A DNA stretch of 64,000 nucleotides from an uncultured Bacillota bacterium. GTDB taxonomy: Bacteria > Bacillota > Clostridia > Christensenellales > QAND01. Position 1 is the stretch's first letter. Every line of letters starts with the position of its first letter. Of this stretch, positions 52,871-62,903 are shown one piece after another. Location of the stretch: NCBI GenBank assembly GCA_905188085.1, contig CAJJKN010000003.1, positions 62,001 to 126,000 on the forward strand, written 5' to 3'. Under the pieces are notes generated by a model that saw only the letters and a list, made by a program, of their open reading frames with translations, was not told where the DNA came from and searched no databases. The translations under genes and the position numbers were made by a program.

Positions 52871-54967
52871 TTACAGCCAAACGCTTCCGACAAAATACAC
52901 CCATACGATGCCAAACACCACAAAGGCATTAAGGCCCAGTATCATCAGGTTATATCTGACGGGCTCTGCCGTGTTCACAATCTTTCTCGGGTTTATCAGC
53001 GCCGCCATCAATAGGAACATCGGCACAAAATACCGTCCCTGTACGCCGTTGATCATCCCAAAGCCAACCCCGGTAAACGACAGATACATGGCCGTCCAAA
53101 TCAGCACCACCACGGCCGCCAGGCAGGCCGCCATCCACCAACGCGAGCCGCGGCTCATCTCTTTGGCTTCCGGTTTTTTGTATTTATCCGTAAACAATAC
53201 ATAGAACATCAGCCCCAAAGAAACCGTATCCAGCAGCGGCGCCATCGCCTGCATGGTAGATTCCAACCCGTTTCCTATATACACCAGCGACAGGCGCGCT
53301 TCGGTTAAATGCGTCATGGATAAGCTGGCAATGCTCTTCACCAAAACTTTTATAAACGCCACCGGGTTATGCAGGATAAACATCAGCTGTTTGCCGGTGT
53401 TTACGCTTTGCCCGCCGCGAATGTCCCCCGTGCCCGGGGAAATCAGCGTCGGCAGCACAAAGGTGGACATCATCATCAGGAAAATAATCACCACGCCGAT
53501 TTTGTAAACCCAATGCGCTTTGGCATTTGCAAATTTTCGTTTTGGCAGCGCCAAGAGCAGCAAAATCATCGGAATGTAAACCGCTTTCGGGAAGCTGGCC
53601 AGGCAGAACGAAACCAGCAGCAGCGCCGCCCGCTTCCAATCCAGCCTTCGTTCCGGAATCATCATCTCCGTAATAAACAGAGAAGTGCCCAACAGCGCAA
53701 ACGAGATAACCATCGGGTCATACGAATAGGTACACACCATATTCATCACCGTGGGCATCAGCGCAATCGTCGCCAAAATTGCTTTATAGCGCACCGCTAC
53801 TTTAATGGCAAAATAGCACACCGCCGCATACATCAAAAGGTTTCCCAGCCGCCCCAGCATAAACTGCACATGGAACGGTAGTCCCAGGCATTGCCCCAGC
53901 TTCATGCCCAGCGTTTGCGTAATAAACCCTATATCGCTCAAATTCCAGCTTCGGTATTCGGTATTTTCCGCCTTTTGCCGGCTCAGTTCATCCAAATATT
54001 GGTTAAACGCCAGCTCATCCTCCACGGTTTTCATCGGCGCACGCGCCTGCCCGGTCAAATCCAAATCGCGCAGTTTCACTTCCGCTTCCGAGCGCTCCAT
54101 CACCCCGGAACCATAGGTCAGTTGGCTGGCAATATCAAAGTGAATCTGGTCATCCCAGCTGAGGTTTACATTGGTGGGCAGCGCATAGACCCAGGAAAGC
54201 CCGGCGCAAAGCACCACGATCAAAAAGCCGATTTCCAGTTTTTGGCCGATCTGCCTGCGCAGCGCCGCCAAAAGATACACGGCCAGGCCAAGGCTAAACA
54301 TAAAGAAGATCCGCCGGCTGTTCAGCCTGAGGGTATTGTCTATTTCCGCCCCGATCACCTTATCTTCGGCCTCGGTAAACACCACATATCCGCTGGCGTT
54401 TTCTCCAAGCTTCAAATGGTCTTTGCCCAGGGCCACAACGCCCCGCTTTTGATAATCCAGCGCCGTCTGTTCTCCGCCGTTGCCGCGGCGCACCACGCGC
54501 ACCGTATAGTCAAAATAGGTATTGTTGCTCTGCATATAGATGACCAATTTGTTCGTATATCCCTTTTCCACCGGAATCCAAAACAAATTGTAGGTTTTTT
54601 CCTGCTCGTTTGATTCGATCGTCACCGTGCCGTCTCCGGCGCCGGCCTTGTCTTTTTCCGCTTTGGTTTGTCGATCGGTTTCAATATCCTCCAGCGCCTG
54701 CTCCAGCTTTTCCGCCTCCGTACTTTGCAGCATCATCTTCTGGCGCTCTTCTTCGGACAGGTTTTTCAGTTCTATTTCCTGCACCTGTAAACTGTGAATG
54801 CCCTTTTCCTCCTGCGGCAAACGCAGCAGCTTTCCCTGGAAGAAAAACAGTTCCGCTAAAATCGCACATCCCAGCAAAAGTGCCGGAACAGCCGCCCAGC
54901 GAACCCACGGAGAGGCCTTGTAAACACGCTTTACTTGGTTGCAAATCCGGCTCCACGCCTGTTTCAT
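52871..54967 (-). CDS. DUF2142 membrane protein (glycan locus)
   Basis: A 698-residue polytopic protein with about eleven to twelve membrane segments in the last two thirds and a long N-terminal outward loop (about residues 50-200) resembling a jelly-roll domain. The family (DUF2142) contains large GT-C-like membrane proteins linked to surface polysaccharide. It has a conserved WDDQIHFDI near residue 270, which carries acidic residues typical for GT-C active loops. The ATG at 54967 overlaps the preceding gene by four bases, with GGAGGG before it, so they are co-translated. Confidence 0.8.
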   Translation of the reverse strand: MKQAWSRICNQVKRVYKASPWVRWAAVPALLLGCAILAELFFFQGKLLRLPQEEKGIHSLQVQEIELKNLSEEERQKMMLQSTEAEKLEQALEDIETDRQTKAEKDKAGAGDGTVTIESNEQEKTYNLFWIPVEKGYTNKLVIYMQSNNTYFDYTVRVVRRGNGGEQTALDYQKRGVVALGKDHLKLGENASGYVVFTEAEDKVIGAEIDNTLRLNSRRIFFMFSLGLAVYLLAALRRQIGQKLEIGFLIVVLCAGLSWVYALPTNVNLSWDDQIHFDIASQLTYGSGVMERSEAEVKLRDLDLTGQARAPMKTVEDELAFNQYLDELSRQKAENTEYRSWNLSDIGFITQTLGMKLGQCLGLPFHVQFMLGRLGNLLMYAAVCYFAIKVAVRYKAILATIALMPTVMNMVCTYSYDPMVISFALLGTSLFITEMMIPERRLDWKRAALLLVSFCLASFPKAVYIPMILLLLALPKRKFANAKAHWVYKIGVVIIFLMMMSTFVLPTLISPGTGDIRGGQSVNTGKQLMFILHNPVAFIKVLVKSIASLSMTHLTEARLSLVYIGNGLESTMQAMAPLLDTVSLGLMFYVLFTDKYKKPEAKEMSRGSRWWMAACLAAVVVLIWTAMYLSFTGVGFGMINGVQGRYFVPMFLLMAALINPRKIVNTAEPVRYNLMILGLNAFVVFGIVWVYFVGSVWL

Positions 54968-55686
54968 CTTTGGCCCTCCTTCTGTGCGTTTTGTTCTTTC
55001 TCATCGCCCGCTTTGGGCAGCATCGGATAAATCGACAGCACCACCAGAGCCAAAACGATATAATAACACGCATGCAAAATCCCGCGATCCTTTTGCAGAT
55101 AGGAAATCTGAATATAGATCTGCGTGTTCAGCTCCGTACCGTTGAGCGTAAGTTTTACCGCGCCGGACATATCTTTATTTTCCTGCTCGTTTTCCTCTAC
55201 CGAGCCGCACCAAAATACCAGCTTATCCTTTGTTTCATCCAGCCCCTCTGCCTGTATGCAGATGGTGTATTGTCCGCTTTTGCTCAGCTTGTTCTGGTCG
55301 CTGTTCACGCCGCCCCATTCAATTTTTATCGCCGTATTATCGCGAATTTCCGTGGCTTGTATTCTCTTTTCGCATAATACGACGTTTTCATCGTTTATCA
55401 CGGAGATGGTTACTTCTCCGCCCGTCAATACCTTGGAATATGTGCCCGGGCTAAGCGTGAGCTTGCTTCCGTAATGGTTGTCCTTTTCGTTGAGCCAAAT
55501 GGTCTGTTTTAACACGTCGCCGTTTTTCACCGGCACCACTGTGTTGCACATGCTGTTCAGCCCTTTGTTTTTCTCCACCATTCGTTCCGCATTGATATAT
55601 ACCACCGTTAAGGCCAAGCAGGCCAACAAAATCAGTCCGGCTATGATGCGCGCCCATCGCCGAAAAAATTTTCTTGCCTTTTCCAA
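54964..55686 (-). CDS. Small membrane-anchored partner of the DUF2142 protein
   Basis: A 240-residue protein with one N-terminal membrane segment (IIAGLILLACLALTVVYI) and another near the C-terminus (YYIVLALVVLSIYPML), enclosing an outward beta-rich domain with GTYSKVLTGGEVTISV. The start is TTG at 55686, seven bases after AAGGGGAG; an ATG at 55734 would leave only a 7-base leader after the promoter. A TATAAT lies upstream at 55748-55753. No family is known to me; similarity in style to the DUF2142 N-terminal domain suggests they act together. Confidence 0.65.
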   Translation of the reverse strand: MEKARKFFRRWARIIAGLILLACLALTVVYINAERMVEKNKGLNSMCNTVVPVKNGDVLKQTIWLNEKDNHYGSKLTLSPGTYSKVLTGGEVTISVINDENVVLCEKRIQATEIRDNTAIKIEWGGVNSDQNKLSKSGQYTICIQAEGLDETKDKLVFWCGSVEENEQENKDMSGAVKLTLNGTELNTQIYIQISYLQKDRGILHACYYIVLALVVLSIYPMLPKAGDEKEQNAQKEGQR

Positions 55687-55747
55687 AAACGCTCTCCCCT
55701 TTCTGCTCTTTTCAAGCAGCCGATATTTATCCATATTACAAATAGGT

Positions 55748-55753
55748 ATTATA
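55748..55753 (-). promoter_or_regulatory. -10 of the DUF2142 unit
   Basis: Minus-strand TATAAT at 55748-55753, in the gap after the upstream gene's terminator. The -35 is not clear. Confidence 0.5.
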
Positions 55754-55811
55754 CCATATATCCCTTTATCAATCCTAGCCTCTTTCCGCGCCGTTTCCTT
55801 AAATTTCCACA

Positions 55812-55841
55812 AAAAAACCCCGCTGTATACGGGGTTTTTAT
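55812..55841. terminator. Terminator after the large glycosyltransferase
   Basis: AAACCCCG-CTGTATA-CGGGGTTTTT, directly after the stop of the glycosyltransferase at 55846 on the minus strand. Confidence 0.85.
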
Positions 55842-55845
55842 CGTA

Positions 55846-58104
55846 TCATTCACAATCATACAAAGCGCGGATTTCCTGCCGCAAATTTTCCCAGTCGCGG
55901 CTTTCCACCGTCTTTTTCCCGCCGCTTTTCAGCGTCTGCCGCAGCGCCGCGTCCTTGGCAATGCGCTCTATGGCTTTGGCTGCCGCCTGCACATCGCCCG
56001 GCGGATACAACAGGCAGTTTTCTCCGTCTACCAAATATTCCCTGTTGCCGTCGTTGGGGGCCACCACGCTGTATCCGCCCGAAGCCATCATCTCCAGCGG
56101 CGGATAGGAAAAGCTTTCCAAAAAGCTGGATTTCAACAAAATATCGCATTGGCCGTATACCTGTGCCACCTGTTCATACGGCACGCTGTGCAAAAACCGA
56201 TCCACCCGGTAATGCGCTTTCGGCTTTGCATTGTAAGACATATACCAGATTTCGTATTTGTCTTTGTCCAGCAAATCCACAATCCGAAAGCTCTCGTCCA
56301 CGTTTTTATAATAAACGCCGCAGTCCCCTTCAATCAAAATGCGCACTTTTTCTTTGTCAAAGGCTCGTTCCTTTGCGGCAAACTGGCCGGGCTCCAGGCC
56401 GTTTGGCGCATAGCGCGCCGTTTGGCCGTATTCTTCTTTCAGCCAACTTTGGCACCATTTGGAAATGGTGACAAATTGCACCGGCACATGCGGAGTATAA
56501 CTCATGTTTGCGCCGGTGCGCACAGTCTCTGCCGGCTCATAAAATTCCGTTTCATACCCCTGCACCAGGTAATAGCGTTGGCCGATGTTGGCATATTTTT
56601 CCAAAAACGCTTCCGTAACCCACATCGTTGCCACGGCTTTATCCAGCCTGCCGAATTTAATCTCCCTAGCGTTGACCACCGGAAAGCTGTGCCCTTGAAA
56701 ATCACACCACCGGTCCGCGCCCCGGCTCACATCCACCAGCATCACATCCTGCCCGGCCTGCTGCAAAATCAGCGCGTGCCGCAGCGCCACCATAATCCCG
56801 CCGCTGATATGCTGCAACGAAGGCAGCACAAACGCAATGTTCGGCGTCTGGTTTTGGCGGATAAATTCCGTTAAGCCCCGGCCGGTATGGATGGTTGTGC
56901 AATGCTTTTTGCAATACTCATAGGCCTGTTCGCCGATGCGGCGGCGCAGCGCCTTATCCTCAATCAAACCGCTGAGCGTTTCAAACCATTGTTCTTCGCC
57001 ACGGCATAAATAGCCGGTTTTGCCGTGTTGAATCATCCTGGCAAACGCGCCCATGTCGCTTGCCACCGTCGGCACTTTTACCAGCGCCGCCTCCACCCAT
57101 TTGTTTTCGGATTTGGCTTCGTTAAAAATGCCGTCCTCCAGCGGCGCCAGGTTAATATCCACCGAGGCTATCAGCTGCGGCAGCATTTTCCAATCCACAA
57201 ACGGGCGGGCTACCACACGGCTCCGATACGGCTCCAGCGCTTCCGGCAGGTTCAATTCGCCTACCACATGCAGTTCCAGCGTCGGATATTTTTCCAACAG
57301 CCGCACCAGCGCCGGCAAAACCAAAAGAAAATCGTCGTTATGCGTTAAGCTGCCGGAAAAATACGCCAGGCGCACCCCGCCTTTTTTCCGCTGCTCCGCC
57401 TGCGCCAGCGCCAATTTATACGGCCGGTGTTTGTCTTTAGGCACTTCCTCCGGCGCGCAATACGCCAACACATCCCGGGCATACACCGCGTCCTCGCTAT
57501 ACCGCAGCATGCTTTCCGAGGCGGTGTTGCGGTTGATGTATACTTTGGGCACATAATGCGCCAGTTCCGTTGCCAGGCGTTCGGTTGTGGTAATGGCGGC
57601 ATCGCAAAGCTGCAAGGTGCGCCCCATGCGCCTTACGCCGTCATCATACAGCTTTCTTTCGTTTTCCGGCAGCGTCGCCAAAAACGGAATGGTGTCGGTA
57701 TATTTTGTATCCACCACCAAATCGTCAATATCAAAAAACACCGTTTTGTTCAGTTCTTTGGCCTTTTTGATAAATTCTCCGATGGTGTCCGTATACGGGC
57801 ATCTGAAAAAAATGAAGGAGCGATAGTTGCGCACCTGATCCAGCTGCAATTCGGTATAAAACACCTCATGCGAATCCACCCCGTTTGCCAGCAGCTGCTC
57901 CCGCTGGTGGGTCACCCGGTAACGCGGCGGGTGCGGCACGCTCTGGTCGCATCCGTTGATAAACAGCACATCCATATACGTCTGTTCCTGCGATTTTGTG
58001 CGTTTGGCTGTCCGCAGATAGTTTTTTGCTTTTGTAATAAATCGCGACATGCCCTCCTGCCGCAGGGTTGTCACCGTTTTCTTTGCCAAATCCGCAACGC
58101 TCAT
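55846..58104 (-). CDS. Large tandem-domain GT4-type glycosyltransferase
   Basis: A 752-residue protein with two glycosyltransferase modules. The first (residues 45-400) begins MDVLFINGCDQSVPHPPRYR and has VFFDIDDLVVD and FNEAKSENKWVEAALVKVP near residue 340. The second (from about residue 405, NIAFVLPSLQHISGGIMVAL) resembles the rhamnosyltransferase WsaF type, with LKSSFLESFSYPPLEMMASG near residue 665. Both belong to the GT4 type that uses nucleotide sugars in the cytosol. The ATG at 58104 has AGGAGGA upstream. Confidence 0.83.
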   Translation of the reverse strand: MSVADLAKKTVTTLRQEGMSRFITKAKNYLRTAKRTKSQEQTYMDVLFINGCDQSVPHPPRYRVTHQREQLLANGVDSHEVFYTELQLDQVRNYRSFIFFRCPYTDTIGEFIKKAKELNKTVFFDIDDLVVDTKYTDTIPFLATLPENERKLYDDGVRRMGRTLQLCDAAITTTERLATELAHYVPKVYINRNTASESMLRYSEDAVYARDVLAYCAPEEVPKDKHRPYKLALAQAEQRKKGGVRLAYFSGSLTHNDDFLLVLPALVRLLEKYPTLELHVVGELNLPEALEPYRSRVVARPFVDWKMLPQLIASVDINLAPLEDGIFNEAKSENKWVEAALVKVPTVASDMGAFARMIQHGKTGYLCRGEEQWFETLSGLIEDKALRRRIGEQAYEYCKKHCTTIHTGRGLTEFIRQNQTPNIAFVLPSLQHISGGIMVALRHALILQQAGQDVMLVDVSRGADRWCDFQGHSFPVVNAREIKFGRLDKAVATMWVTEAFLEKYANIGQRYYLVQGYETEFYEPAETVRTGANMSYTPHVPVQFVTISKWCQSWLKEEYGQTARYAPNGLEPGQFAAKERAFDKEKVRILIEGDCGVYYKNVDESFRIVDLLDKDKYEIWYMSYNAKPKAHYRVDRFLHSVPYEQVAQVYGQCDILLKSSFLESFSYPPLEMMASGGYSVVAPNDGNREYLVDGENCLLYPPGDVQAAAKAIERIAKDAALRQTLKSGGKKTVESRDWENLRQEIRALYDCE

Positions 58105-58123
58105 GCTTTCCTCCTATCCCGGC

Positions 58124-59842
58124 TTATACCAAGCCAAGCTTTTTCAGGTTTGGGTTGTAATAGGCATCGTCGTGCGCCAGGCGTTCGCTCCATTTTCCCG
58201 CAAATTCTTGGATATGCTTGTCTGCCTGTTTGCCATGCCCGTTTCGCTTGTGCGCAGAATACGGCGTCCAGACGTTAGACAGCCCCTTTTCTTCTCCTCG
58301 CAAGCACAAATCCACCGCTTCATACCCCGCCGGCGCGCAGGCAAACCCGCCCAGCGCCTGCCACGTCTGCCGCCGAATCATCATGCATTCCGGGTGCACG
58401 GCCGTCACATTGCGCACATAGCGAAGCATCGCTTCAAAGCCCTGCTGATCGCGGTGCGTCCCGCGGCACAGCGCCTTTAGTTTCTCTTCCTCGTCTTTAT
58501 CCAAGGCAACCCCTGCACACAGCACGTTGTCCTTTTCATCGTAGCATTTGCCCCCCACGGCACAAATATCCGCGCGCTGGGCAAACATCGCCATTTCGCA
58601 AATCCAATCCGGTTCTTCCGGCGTTAAAAATGCGCTGTATAACGCCAGCATTTCCCCCGTGGCCGCCTGCGCCATGGCGTCCAGGCTTTCGCCAAGCGTT
58701 TTTTGGCGTGCAATTGTTTTTATCGTTATCTCCTCTTGATCGCACTGCGGCGCCGCCTGGTCATAGCACAGAATCTCCAGCGGCCGATAGGCCATATGCG
58801 CGCAAAGGCCCTCCAAACAGCGCTGAGCCTGCGCTTTTGTCTCGGCATCGTACAGCAGAACAGAAATGCGCGGCGTGCCCATTTCATAGCGAATCCGATA
58901 ATTGGTTAAATACGGCAAATTGCTCTCCACCGTGCCCGGCTCTCCGGCCCGTTCCAGCTGCTCTTTAACAGCGCGGATCGCCGCGTCCACCGCGTAGGAT
59001 TTGCTGCCCAGGTTCAGCGAAACGGAGTTGCCGTGCAACCGCCAGTAATACAATACTTTGGGAATATGTACAATGCGTTGAGCCCGCTCGGTCAATCGCA
59101 GCACAATATCATGGTCCTGGCTTCCGTCAAACGCCGGCCTGTATGCCTCTTCCAGTGTTTCCAAAAGCGCACGGCTGTAACAGGTAAAATGACAGATATA
59201 GTTATGCACCCGCAATTCGTCTTTGCCGAAATCCGGTTTAAAGTTAAAATCATTAGCTTTGGCCGGATCTCCGTCAAATTTCACTTCATCGGTATAAATA
59301 AAATCCGCGCCCTGTTCGTCGATGGCTTTCATCACTTCATACAGCGCGCTTTCATGCAGCACGTCGTCATGGTCCAATAAGCCGAAATACGCGCCGGATG
59401 CCAGCTGAATACAGGCGTTTGTGTTGCGTGAAATGCCGCCGTTTTTCTCCAAATGACGATAGACAATGCGCGGATCTTTTTCCGCCCTTTCCCGGCAGAT
59501 CTGCCCCACATAGCCGTGTTCATCATCGCTTGCATCCGCCAGGCACAGTTCCCAGTTCGGATAGGTCTGCGCCTGCAACGAATCGATCAATTCCGTTAAA
59601 AACCGTTCCGGTGTGTTGTATAGCGGCGTCAATACGCTGATGACCACCGGGTTTTTAAACTGCGCCTGCTTTTGGCGCGCCCGCTCCTCCGGCGAAATCA
59701 AATGCAGCGTTGCCATCTGCTGATAGGCCTGTTTTTGTGTTTTCTTTTCCTTGACCAGCTGCCAGGTTACCCGCGGCCCCTTTGTTACCATCAGCTTTGC
59801 GCCCTTGAGCGCCATGCGCATGGCTTTTTGCACTTTCGCCAT
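58124..59842 (-). CDS. Large GT2-type glycosyltransferase
   Basis: A 572-residue glycosyltransferase. After a helical N-terminus, residues 65-300 form a GT2 domain: ISVLTPLYNTP, ELCLADASDDE and LLDHDDVLHESAL with the acidic metal/sugar-binding group. A second, degenerate GT2-like region starts near residue 320 (ISVLLYDAET) and lacks clear acidic motif, so it may be non-catalytic. ATG 59842 has AAGGAGAAA upstream. It starts the plus-two-gene unit with the large GT4 and may build a surface polysaccharide. Confidence 0.8.
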   Translation of the reverse strand: MAKVQKAMRMALKGAKLMVTKGPRVTWQLVKEKKTQKQAYQQMATLHLISPEERARQKQAQFKNPVVISVLTPLYNTPERFLTELIDSLQAQTYPNWELCLADASDDEHGYVGQICRERAEKDPRIVYRHLEKNGGISRNTNACIQLASGAYFGLLDHDDVLHESALYEVMKAIDEQGADFIYTDEVKFDGDPAKANDFNFKPDFGKDELRVHNYICHFTCYSRALLETLEEAYRPAFDGSQDHDIVLRLTERAQRIVHIPKVLYYWRLHGNSVSLNLGSKSYAVDAAIRAVKEQLERAGEPGTVESNLPYLTNYRIRYEMGTPRISVLLYDAETKAQAQRCLEGLCAHMAYRPLEILCYDQAAPQCDQEEITIKTIARQKTLGESLDAMAQAATGEMLALYSAFLTPEEPDWICEMAMFAQRADICAVGGKCYDEKDNVLCAGVALDKDEEEKLKALCRGTHRDQQGFEAMLRYVRNVTAVHPECMMIRRQTWQALGGFACAPAGYEAVDLCLRGEEKGLSNVWTPYSAHKRNGHGKQADKHIQEFAGKWSERLAHDDAYYNPNLKKLGLV

Positions 59843-59892
59843 CGGCTTTTCTCCTTTTCGGCCAGTATTTTTCCGCATAATAGTGGTAGTTT

Positions 59893-59921
59893 AGTATAGC
59901 CCATTCCCCATAAAAAAGCAA
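59893..59921 (-). promoter_or_regulatory. Sigma-A promoter of the glycosyltransferase unit
   Basis: Minus-strand TTGCTT (59916-59921) and TATACT (59893-59898) with a 17-base spacer, about 50 bases before the first glycosyltransferase. Confidence 0.7.
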
Positions 59922-59998
59922 CGAAACCGGCCCCTTGGCCCTGTATGAAACCGGCTCGTTTGTGCATACTATGCCCAAAGAAAGGATGTGAATTTCTT

Positions 59999-60187
59999 AT
60001 GAAAGCCAGCATTGATCGAGACGGTTGCATCGGCTGCGGCCTGTGCGCCGGCGTCTGCCCGGAAGTTTTCTTCATCGCCGAGGACGGCCTGGCGGATGTA
60101 AAACAGCCTCCCACACAGGAAACCCTAAGCGCCTGCCTGGAAGCACAAAACGGATGTCCCGTTTCCGTAATTACCGTAGAATCCTAA
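59999..60187 (+). CDS. Small 4Fe-4S ferredoxin
   Basis: A 62-residue electron carrier with a single cluster: CIGCGLCAGVCPEVF near residue 10 and NGCPVSVI near the end, giving four cysteines in the order C-x2-C-x2-C-x3-C for the first group. The ATG at 59999 has AAAGGATG upstream; a longer frame to 59945 has no ribosome site. It probably works in anaerobic redox reactions. The group has three cysteines plus one later Cys, which is enough for one [4Fe-4S]. Confidence 0.87.
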   Translation: MKASIDRDGCIGCGLCAGVCPEVFFIAEDGLADVKQPPTQETLSACLEAQNGCPVSVITVES

Positions 60188-60257
60188 TCCTTTTACAAAC
60201 GCGCCGGTTTTTGCCGGCCGTTTTGCTTTTTATGCCGGTTTTCCCCTTCAAAAAGAA

Positions 60258-60282
60258 AAAGCCCGGTTTCCGCGGGCTTTTC
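60258..60282. terminator. Bidirectional terminator between ferredoxin and hydrolase genes
   Basis: AAAAAGCCCG-GTTTCC-GCGGGCTTTT. Confidence 0.8.
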
Positions 60283-60290
60283 ATTCTTTT

Positions 60291-61286
60291 TTATTTTACC
60301 GGTATGGCCTTTAGCGCCATATCCAGCGCCAACAGCTGCGTTTCGGACAGCTTCTTGGGATAATATTCGTTATATTTGCGCAAATAGAACGTGCGCGCAA
60401 AATCCGAATACAGCGGATCCTCCAGTTTTGGCATCATGGCCAGCACGGTTTGGCGCGCGTCTTGGTTGTTCCACATGCTGTCCAGCAGCACATCAATGCT
60501 GTATTCTCCTTTTTCCTGCGCGGTGGGAATTTTGTTTTCCAGCCCCATCTTAAACGGTGCAAACTGGGTTTTCAGCCACTGGATGCACAGCGGGAACCAT
60601 TGCTGCACGCTGATGTTCACATTGTCATCATACCCTGCCGAACAAAATTCTTTGGCCAGCCCCAGGCCGTGTTTTCCTTTTTGGAAAATGTGCAGTTCAA
60701 ACGGCACATCGTGTTCCTCCAGGGCCTTTGCCATGGCAAGGGAGTTGTCGATGGGCACCAGCGCATCTTCAAACGTGGCAAACAAAAATGCCGGCGGCGT
60801 TTGATCCGTCACCTTATCGCACAACCCCGGAATCGGATACGGCAAGCCCGCGCCTTCCACTTTTTTTGTAACGGGATATCCCATGATCATGGCATTGGGC
60901 TTTTCCTTTCCCATAACCCCCATCGCCCCGGAAAGATGGCCGCCCGCGGAAAACCCGATGGACGCAATTTTGTCCGGCGCCACCTTCCATCGTTCTGCGT
61001 TTTCGCGAATCAAAGCCATGGCCTGATCCGCATCTTCCAGCGGATTTGGAAACTGCGCGTGTTCCATTACGGAATAATGCAAAATAAACGCATGGTATCC
61101 TTCCGCCGCAAATGCCAGCGCAATGGGCTCTGCCTCGCGGTTGGAACAGCGCATATACGCTCCGCCGGGCAACACCAGCACGGCCGGCCTGCGCTTTATA
61201 TTTTCATAATCCGCCGGCGTATCCAAAAGATACGTGGTTAAATTTACATTGCGCTCTTTGTTTAATTCAATGGTTTCTACCTTCAT
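60291..61286 (-). CDS. Alpha/beta hydrolase, probable esterase
   Basis: A 331-residue hydrolase of the xylan-acetylesterase-like group. The oxyanion region is VLPGGAYM near residue 35, nucleophile serine in GFSAGGH near 111, acid Asp in EDALVPIDNS near 178 and His in KGKHGLG near 205, in the right order. It probably cleaves acyl esters, perhaps of carbohydrates. The ATG at 61286 has GGGGAG upstream; an in-frame extension to 61322 is not preceded by a ribosome site. Confidence 0.85.
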   Translation of the reverse strand: MKVETIELNKERNVNLTTYLLDTPADYENIKRRPAVLVLPGGAYMRCSNREAEPIALAFAAEGYHAFILHYSVMEHAQFPNPLEDADQAMALIRENAERWKVAPDKIASIGFSAGGHLSGAMGVMGKEKPNAMIMGYPVTKKVEGAGLPYPIPGLCDKVTDQTPPAFLFATFEDALVPIDNSLAMAKALEEHDVPFELHIFQKGKHGLGLAKEFCSAGYDDNVNISVQQWFPLCIQWLKTQFAPFKMGLENKIPTAQEKGEYSIDVLLDSMWNNQDARQTVLAMMPKLEDPLYSDFARTFYLRKYNEYYPKKLSETQLLALDMALKAIPVK

Positions 61287-61388
61287 GCCATGTCTCCCCT
61301 TTGGGTTTTGTTTTTTATACAACCCTTCTTGTTTTATGGTAACATAAGTGCATTCATTTTACAGCCTTTTCGCAAAATTTTTCTCTCT

Positions 61389-62726
61389 TTATGCCGTTAA
61401 AGATGTTTTTCGTATCCAAAGGCCTTTTTTATAAAAGAATACGGAAATGCCCGTTGCAATGACCCAGCCGATCGGCCAGGACATCCAAATCCCCGTCAGC
61501 CCGTAAACCGGCTCCAAAATAAATGCCAACACCACGCGCAAAATCAAATCTGAAAACGTGGCCACCATAAACGGCATCATCGCCCCGCCGCCGCGCAAAA
61601 CGCCGTCCGTCATAATCTTCACCGAAACCGCCACATAAAACGGTGCAATGATCCGCAAAAATTCAATGCCGGTTTCCACAGCGCCCGTGCCGCCGTTTTG
61701 CATAAACAGTTCCACCGCCGTTTTGCTAAACGCCACATACATCAAAATAAACGGCACCACCACGCACGCGCCCATCTTCAGCCCGGCCCGGTAGCCCTGT
61801 TTTACCCGCTCCAGTTTGCCGGCGCCGATGTTTTGCGCCGTAAAGCTGGAAAGCCCGTTGGCCAATGTGGTAAACGAGGTAAGCGCAAATGTATTCAGTT
61901 TCACGGCCGCCGAATAGCCCGCAATCGCCGCCGAGCCGTGGTTGTTGATCAATCCCTGAATACACAGGTTTCCAACGGAAATAAAGCTCTGCTGCAACAC
62001 GCTCGGCACCGCCACCACGCCAATGCGCCCCAGCATCGGCAGGGAAAACTTTTTATAGGGCTCCGTTTGTACCTTTTTCAGCCTAATCAGCAGCACGCAC
62101 GCCGCCAAAATCCCGGCCAGGCCCTGGCATAAAAACGTAGCCCAGGCCACGCCGCCCACGCCCATTTTGAATTCTATTACAAACAGAAGATCCAGCGCGA
62201 TATTCCCCAAAGAAGAGGCAATCAAAAAATACAGCGGCGTTTTGGAATCCCCCAGGGCCGTGAAAATCCCGTTGCAAATGTTATACAAAAACAAAAACAC
62301 AAGCCCGTAGAGATAGACCTGTAAATACAGCATGGAATCCGCAAAAATATTTTCCGGCGTATTCAACAAATCCAGCAGCAGACGGCAAAACGCCAGTCCG
62401 CCGATGGTTAAAACCACGCTGATTCCAAGCACGGAAATCAACGATGTGCTGATCGCCGTTTTCATTTCGCGCAGCTTTTTGGCGCCGAAATATTGCGAGA
62501 TAATCACCGAACAGCCGATATTCATCCCCGTGGCAATGGCCATGAAGATCATGGTAATGGGGTAAGAGCTGCCCACCGCCGCCAGCGCGTCTTCCCCCAC
62601 GCATTGGCCGGCCACCACGCTGTCCACAATGTTATACATCTGTTGAAATACCACGCTCAACAGCATGGGCATGGAAAACAGCCAGAGCTGCTTTGCAGGT
62701 TTTCCTTCCGTTAAATCATGAATCAC
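61389..62726 (-). CDS. MATE family efflux transporter
   Basis: A 445-residue protein with twelve hydrophobic segments in two six-helix bundles, of the MATE (NorM-like) fold. Motifs include FQQMYNIVDSVVAGQCVG near residue 22 and QNIGAGKLERVKQGY in the second half. It exports drugs or organic cations using a Na+ or H+ gradient. The ATG at 62726 has AAGAGGAAA upstream, and an AT-rich minus-strand TATAAT at 62767-62772 is a likely -10. No regulator is adjacent. Confidence 0.93.
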   Translation of the reverse strand: MIHDLTEGKPAKQLWLFSMPMLLSVVFQQMYNIVDSVVAGQCVGEDALAAVGSSYPITMIFMAIATGMNIGCSVIISQYFGAKKLREMKTAISTSLISVLGISVVLTIGGLAFCRLLLDLLNTPENIFADSMLYLQVYLYGLVFLFLYNICNGIFTALGDSKTPLYFLIASSLGNIALDLLFVIEFKMGVGGVAWATFLCQGLAGILAACVLLIRLKKVQTEPYKKFSLPMLGRIGVVAVPSVLQQSFISVGNLCIQGLINNHGSAAIAGYSAAVKLNTFALTSFTTLANGLSSFTAQNIGAGKLERVKQGYRAGLKMGACVVVPFILMYVAFSKTAVELFMQNGGTGAVETGIEFLRIIAPFYVAVSVKIMTDGVLRGGGAMMPFMVATFSDLILRVVLAFILEPVYGLTGIWMSWPIGWVIATGISVFFYKKGLWIRKTSLTA

Positions 62727-62903
62727 AAAAATTTCCTCTTTTCCTCTTTACAATCCATAAAATAAAATTATACACCCTCTTTCCCCTTTTGTTTACAATA
62801 TCCGGCTTGTTTTTCTGTGGCTTTCCCTTTGCCGTTCCCTGCTGTTTTTTTGGTTTGCCCTCGGGTATACTGTTGACAGATGAAAATTTACGAGCGAGCC
62901 AAA

